Assembly: GCA_903820655.1 (NCBI GenBank)
Contig: CAIJIA010000043.1
Location: 1 to 8,174 of the forward strand
Direction of reading: 5' to 3'
Source of the DNA: an uncultured Chloroflexota bacterium
GTDB lineage: Bacteria > Chloroflexota > Limnocylindria > Limnocylindrales > Limnocylindraceae
DNA length: 8,174 nucleotides
Every line of letters starts with the position of its first letter. Within the stretch, counting starts at the first letter, position 1. Shown piece after piece: positions 5,625-8,174 of this stretch. The notes under the pieces are model-generated. The model was not told where the DNA came from, did no database searches, and saw only the letters and a program-made list of their open reading frames with translations. The position numbers were made by a program, and so were the translations under genes.

Positions 5625-7371
5625 GCGGTGTCTCCTTTGGGGCTTCGGTGCTCTCTGGTGCCACGCTCAATGAGGCGGGCGTCTCACTCACCGTAGAGGA
5701 TGGGGGATCCGCGCGTAGAACTCGGCGAAGACGGAGTGAAGTTTTCGCAACCTCGCCGAGGAGGGCCGCGGCACGCCGACCGAAGCTCACGAGCGTGGCC
5801 GGCCCAGATGTGGCTACGGCGGTCTCTGGGACCTCTTCGTCGACCGCCTCGGGGTCGGCAGGGAATGTAAGGGCGAAGCTCGCCCCCTCTCCTGGGAGGC
5901 TCTCCACCACGATGCGTCCCGCGTGCATATCCACAATGGACTTCACGATCGCCAGACCGAGGCCGGAGCCGGTAGCTCGGGCGGCCCGATTCGCCGCGGC
6001 TAGACCCTCGGTGCCGCGATAGAAGCGATCAAAGATGCGTGGCAGCTCGTCAGACGAGATGCCAACCCCCGTGTCGCGAACGGTCACCGTCGACGCGCCA
6101 GTGGAGAGCAACTGCACCGAAACCAGAACGCTGCCACCTCGTGGGGTGAACTTCAACGCATTGGCGACTAGGTTTGCGACAGCCTGGCCTACGAGAGCAG
6201 CATCGTGACGAACGAGCACCTTGCGTGTCGGCATGCGCTCGTCAACCGCAACACCTGCACGGCGTGCACCCGCAGCCGCCTGCTCCACCGCTGCACGCAC
6301 GCTTGAGCGCATGTCGCCAACCACGAAGACTGGGCGAGCAATTCCCGCATCAAACCGTGAGAGCTCAAGAATGTTGGAGGTGAGTGCGTCCATTCGCTCA
6401 AGCTGTCGGCCAGCCTCAACGAAGAGCCTCTTCCTCGTTGCATCATCAGTAGTGGAATCTTGTAGCAAATCAACGAACGCTCGGAGGGCGGCGAGTGGCG
6501 TGCGGAGCTCGTGTGACACATCGGCAAGATGCTCTTGTCCACGATCGCGCTCACGGCGCAGCGCCTGCATTGATCCTTGCAGTCGATCAGCCATGAGATT
6601 GAACTGGTCAAGCAGCGCCACCATTTCGTCGTTTGCCGCCACCTCAATACCGGTCGGAACACGCGCAGAGAGGTTTCCATCACTGATCGCCGTCGCCGTT
6701 TCGGAGAGGAGTTGAACAGGCTTTGCAAATCTCGCTGCAGCGATTGCAGAGACAACAATGGCCACGATCATTGCGAGAATGCCAACAAACGTGATCGTTC
6801 CAGTGATTCCCGCAAGGCGCGATGCGCGCGTTGTCAGTGGCGAGATCAGCGTGACCTCAATGCTAATCGACGACGGGGCGCCGCCAATGATCACGACGCT
6901 CGGTTGCAGCTGAATTGAGTCACGCGCCTCTCCAGGCTCAAGCACCGCCCCATCGGAACTAATGAGGAACTCCGATTCAGCCGCAGGAGAGAAGAACTCC
7001 TTATCCGGATTCCATGTGCCAAATCGAACGCGAACATCTGCACGAGCGATGTCAAGCGCAAGCTGCTGCAACTCCGGGTCTTGCAGCAAGAATCGCTCAC
7101 GCACCTCCGCGTTGAGCTCGCCGCTGCTGTCAAGGATGTTCTTGGTCCCCGCTACGCTTTGTGCAAGGCTTCGAACGGCACTCGAGACAGCAGCAGTGCG
7201 AGCCGTCTGCGCCGCTCGCTCCTGCGTTTCAAACTCTTGCGATACGCGATCAACAACAAGGTAGCCAGAGAGCGCAAGAGAGAGCGCCACAATGCCAAGG
7301 AAGGCGATCGTGAGACGTGCGCGCAGCCCTCGGGGTGGTACGCCGTAGAGGGAGTCGGTAAGCGGGCTCAG
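5617..7371 (-). CDS. Sensor histidine kinase, HAMP type, probable CTG start
   Basis: Two-component kinase, 584 residues if started at the CTG at 7371-7369 (numbering used here). Membrane segment 1 covers 20-42, an extracytoplasmic sensor region 45-180 and membrane segment 2 186-214. A HAMP linker (213-267) follows, then HisKA with VSHELRTP and phospho-acceptor His287. The HATPase region has N-box NLVANALKF (400-408), DTGVG (433-437), IFDRFYRG (446-453) and GSGLGLA (468-474). The core is complete. An extra tail of about 79 residues (506-584) has a short basic helix-like stretch followed by Ser/Pro/Glu-rich sequence. The nearest conventional start, GTG 7290, would begin inside membrane segment 1 and leave only about 13 hydrophobic residues. 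An in-frame stop lies at 7386-7384, and no ATG, GTG or TTG occurs between. CTG 7371 overlaps the regulator's stop as CTGA and has GGAG 6 bases before it. The layout resembles MprB; the signal sensed is unknown. Confidence 0.88.
   Translation of the reverse strand: MSPLTDSLYGVPPRGLRARLTIAFLGIVALSLALSGYLVVDRVSQEFETQERAAQTARTAAVSSAVRSLAQSVAGTKNILDSSGELNAEVRERFLLQDPELQQLALDIARADVRVRFGTWNPDKEFFSPAAESEFLISSDGAVLEPGEARDSIQLQPSVVIIGGAPSSISIEVTLISPLTTRASRLAGITGTITFVGILAMIVAIVVSAIAAARFAKPVQLLSETATAISDGNLSARVPTGIEVAANDEMVALLDQFNLMADRLQGSMQALRRERDRGQEHLADVSHELRTPLAALRAFVDLLQDSTTDDATRKRLFVEAGRQLERMDALTSNILELSRFDAGIARPVFVVGDMRSSVRAAVEQAAAGARRAGVAVDERMPTRKVLVRHDAALVGQAVANLVANALKFTPRGGSVLVSVQLLSTGASTVTVRDTGVGISSDELPRIFDRFYRGTEGLAAANRAARATGSGLGLAIVKSIVDMHAGRIVVESLPGEGASFALTFPADPEAVDEEVPETAVATSGPATLVSFGRRAAALLGEVAKTSLRLRRVLRADPPSSTVSETPASLSVAPESTEAPKETPRG
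5632..5638 (-). promoter_or_regulatory. Shine-Dalgarno site of the protease gene
   Basis: AAAGGAG on the minus strand, 7 bases before the GTG at 5624, inside the end of the kinase gene. It is the strongest ribosome binding site in the window and it decides the GTG start, which overlaps the kinase frame by 8 bases. Confidence 0.7.
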
Positions 7372-8096
7372 GCGCCGCTCCGTTCACCACGGTCGCTGCG
7401 GTCAGAGAAGCTGTACCCCACACCGCGCACGGTCAACACGAAGCGTGGCTTGTTTGGATCGGGCTCGACCTTGTCGCGCAAGTGGCTGACATGCACATTG
7501 ATCGTCTTCTCGTCACCCGCAATCGCGGCGTCATAATCGCGAACACGTTCCAGAAGATCGCGACGGCCGAAGACGCGCCCCGGCTTCTCCGCAAGGATGC
7601 GCAGGATTTCGAACTCCGTTGGGGTGAGGGTGATGCGTGCGCCGCCGCGGGTGACCTTGCGGCGCTCAAGGTCGATCACCAGATCCTCGGCACGAATGAC
7701 CCGGCCACCCATCGCATCGGCGAGGTCGCCGTAGGCACGGCGAAGGTGCGACTTCACCCGCGTCAGAAGCTCGCGCACGCGGAAGGGTTTCGTCATGTAG
7801 TCGTCGGCGCCAAGCTCGAGTCCGAGGATGGTGTCGACCTCCTCATCGCGGGCGGTCAGGATGATGACCGGAGCCTTTGAGCCCCCAGCGCGCAGTCGGC
7901 GGAGGAGCTCAAAGCCGTCGATCCCTGGTAGGCGAACATCAAGGATGAGGAGGTCGGGTGCTTGCTTCATGCCCATCTCGAGGCCCTTGTCGCCGGTCGA
8001 AGCCATGAGCGGCAGGTAGCCCTCGCCCTTCAACGCCACCTCAAGGGCGAGCGCGACGGCTGGATCGTCTTCAACAACAAGGATCGTGGCTGCCAT
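7368..8096 (-). CDS. OmpR/PhoB-family response regulator (MprA-like position)
   Basis: DNA-binding regulator of 242 residues, close to the usual family length. Receiver domain 1-120 has the acidic pair D10/D11, phospho-acceptor D53 in LILDVRLPG, T81 in ILTARD and K103 in MTKPF. The linker 121-133 leads to a winged-helix domain (about 134-231) with LTPTEFEILRILA (157-169), the recognition-helix region KTINVHVSHLRDKVE (197-211) and the wing VRGVGYSF (223-230). The receiver is complete, so normal phosphotransfer from the kinase encoded next is expected. It would bind direct repeats as a dimer; its targets may include its own promoter and the protease, but no clear repeat pair is seen upstream. 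The ATG at 8096 sits 6 bases after a -10-like hexamer with no Shine-Dalgarno site. It is the first gene of a three-gene unit with the kinase and the HtrA-like protease, and its stop overlaps the kinase start. Confidence 0.94.
   Translation of the reverse strand: MAATILVVEDDPAVALALEVALKGEGYLPLMASTGDKGLEMGMKQAPDLLILDVRLPGIDGFELLRRLRAGGSKAPVIILTARDEEVDTILGLELGADDYMTKPFRVRELLTRVKSHLRRAYGDLADAMGGRVIRAEDLVIDLERRKVTRGGARITLTPTEFEILRILAEKPGRVFGRRDLLERVRDYDAAIAGDEKTINVHVSHLRDKVEPDPNKPRFVLTVRGVGYSFSDRSDRGERSGA
7378..7381 (-). promoter_or_regulatory. Shine-Dalgarno site supporting a CTG start for the kinase
   Basis: GGAG on the minus strand lies 6 bases before the CTG at 7371, within the last codons of the regulator gene. 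Together with the CTGA stop/start overlap it is the main local evidence for the unusual start codon. Confidence 0.4.
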
Positions 8097-8102
8097 GCGC
8101 CG

Positions 8103-8108
8103 ATGCTA
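8103..8108 (-). promoter_or_regulatory. Putative -10 element of the response regulator operon (leaderless type)
   Basis: TAGCAT on the minus strand fits TANNNT and ends 6 bases before the ATG at 8096. No Shine-Dalgarno site fits in between. The expected -35 region (about 8126-8131) overlaps the -10 of the divergent gene and is not TTGACA-like. Confidence 0.45.
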
Positions 8109-8123
8109 CACCCCTGACGGGGC

Positions 8124-8129
8124 TATCCT
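8124..8129 (+). promoter_or_regulatory. Putative -10 element of the divergent right-edge gene
   Basis: TATCCT matches TATAAT at four of six bases and ends 9 bases before the ATG at 8139. No Shine-Dalgarno sequence lies between, so this may also be a leaderless or very short-leader gene. The -35 position is occupied by the -10 of the opposite gene. Confidence 0.35.
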
Positions 8130-8138
8130 TCGCCTCAC

Positions 8139-8174
8139 ATGAGCACGCCAAGCGCCCCCCAGGTGATGAACGGC
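8139..8174 (+). CDS. Start of an unidentified divergent gene, cut by the window edge
   Basis: Twelve codons are open from ATG 8139 to the window end (MSTPSAPQVMNG). The only support is the TATCCT hexamer 9 bases upstream and the divergent position beside the regulator operon. This is far too short to recognise a family. A later in-frame ATG (8166) is an alternative start. Confidence 0.4.
   Translation, partial: MSTPSAPQVMNG

Noticed and set aside
5617..7290. Kinase starting at GTG 7290
   Set aside because: This start lies inside the first membrane helix; the codons upstream supply the other half of the helix and a typical Arg-rich lead-in.

Overview
The window is GC-rich, densely coding bacterial DNA with almost no spacer sequence: gene gaps are 18 to 46 bp and several neighbours overlap. 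It carries seven genes that can be supported, plus the first codons of an eighth. The single-membrane-anchored Ig-fold protein, the MprAB-PepD-like layout, the leaderless-type promoters and the GC-rich coding suggest a streamlined, probably single-membrane (monoderm) lineage such as Chloroflexota or Actinomycetota. That placement is an inference; there is no rRNA or other phylogenetic marker here.

Layout. (1) Bases 1-1493, minus strand: a membrane-anchored protein with about three extracytoplasmic Ig-like domains, followed with a 4-base GTGA overlap by an eight-cysteine zinc-ribbon protein that starts with GTG and runs off the left edge. (2) Bases 1540-4367, plus strand: a two-gene folate operon, folC then a folP-folB fusion, joined by an ATGA overlap. 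(3) Bases 4386-8096, minus strand: an OmpR-type response regulator, a membrane histidine kinase and a membrane-anchored HtrA/PepD-like serine protease, all overlapping and so very probably one transcript. (4) From 8139, plus strand: the start of a divergent gene cut by the right edge.

How the genes work together. The folate pair would join dihydropterin pyrophosphate with pABA (FolP domain), cleave dihydroneopterin (FolB domain) and add glutamate (FolC). The regulator-kinase-protease block looks like an envelope-stress circuit of the MprAB-PepD or CiaRH-HtrA kind: the kinase senses outside the membrane, the regulator responds, and the protease handles damaged exported proteins and may feed back on the kinase.

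The most notable points are: the zinc-ribbon gene, which lacks an ATG at its start; a FolP-FolB fusion in an uncommon domain order; a kinase whose only sensible start appears to be CTG; and a consistent pattern in which each transcription unit's first gene has a -10-like hexamer 6 to 9 bases before its start codon (leaderless type) while internal genes have Shine-Dalgarno sites or start/stop overlaps. I saw no mobile element, CRISPR array, tRNA or rRNA.
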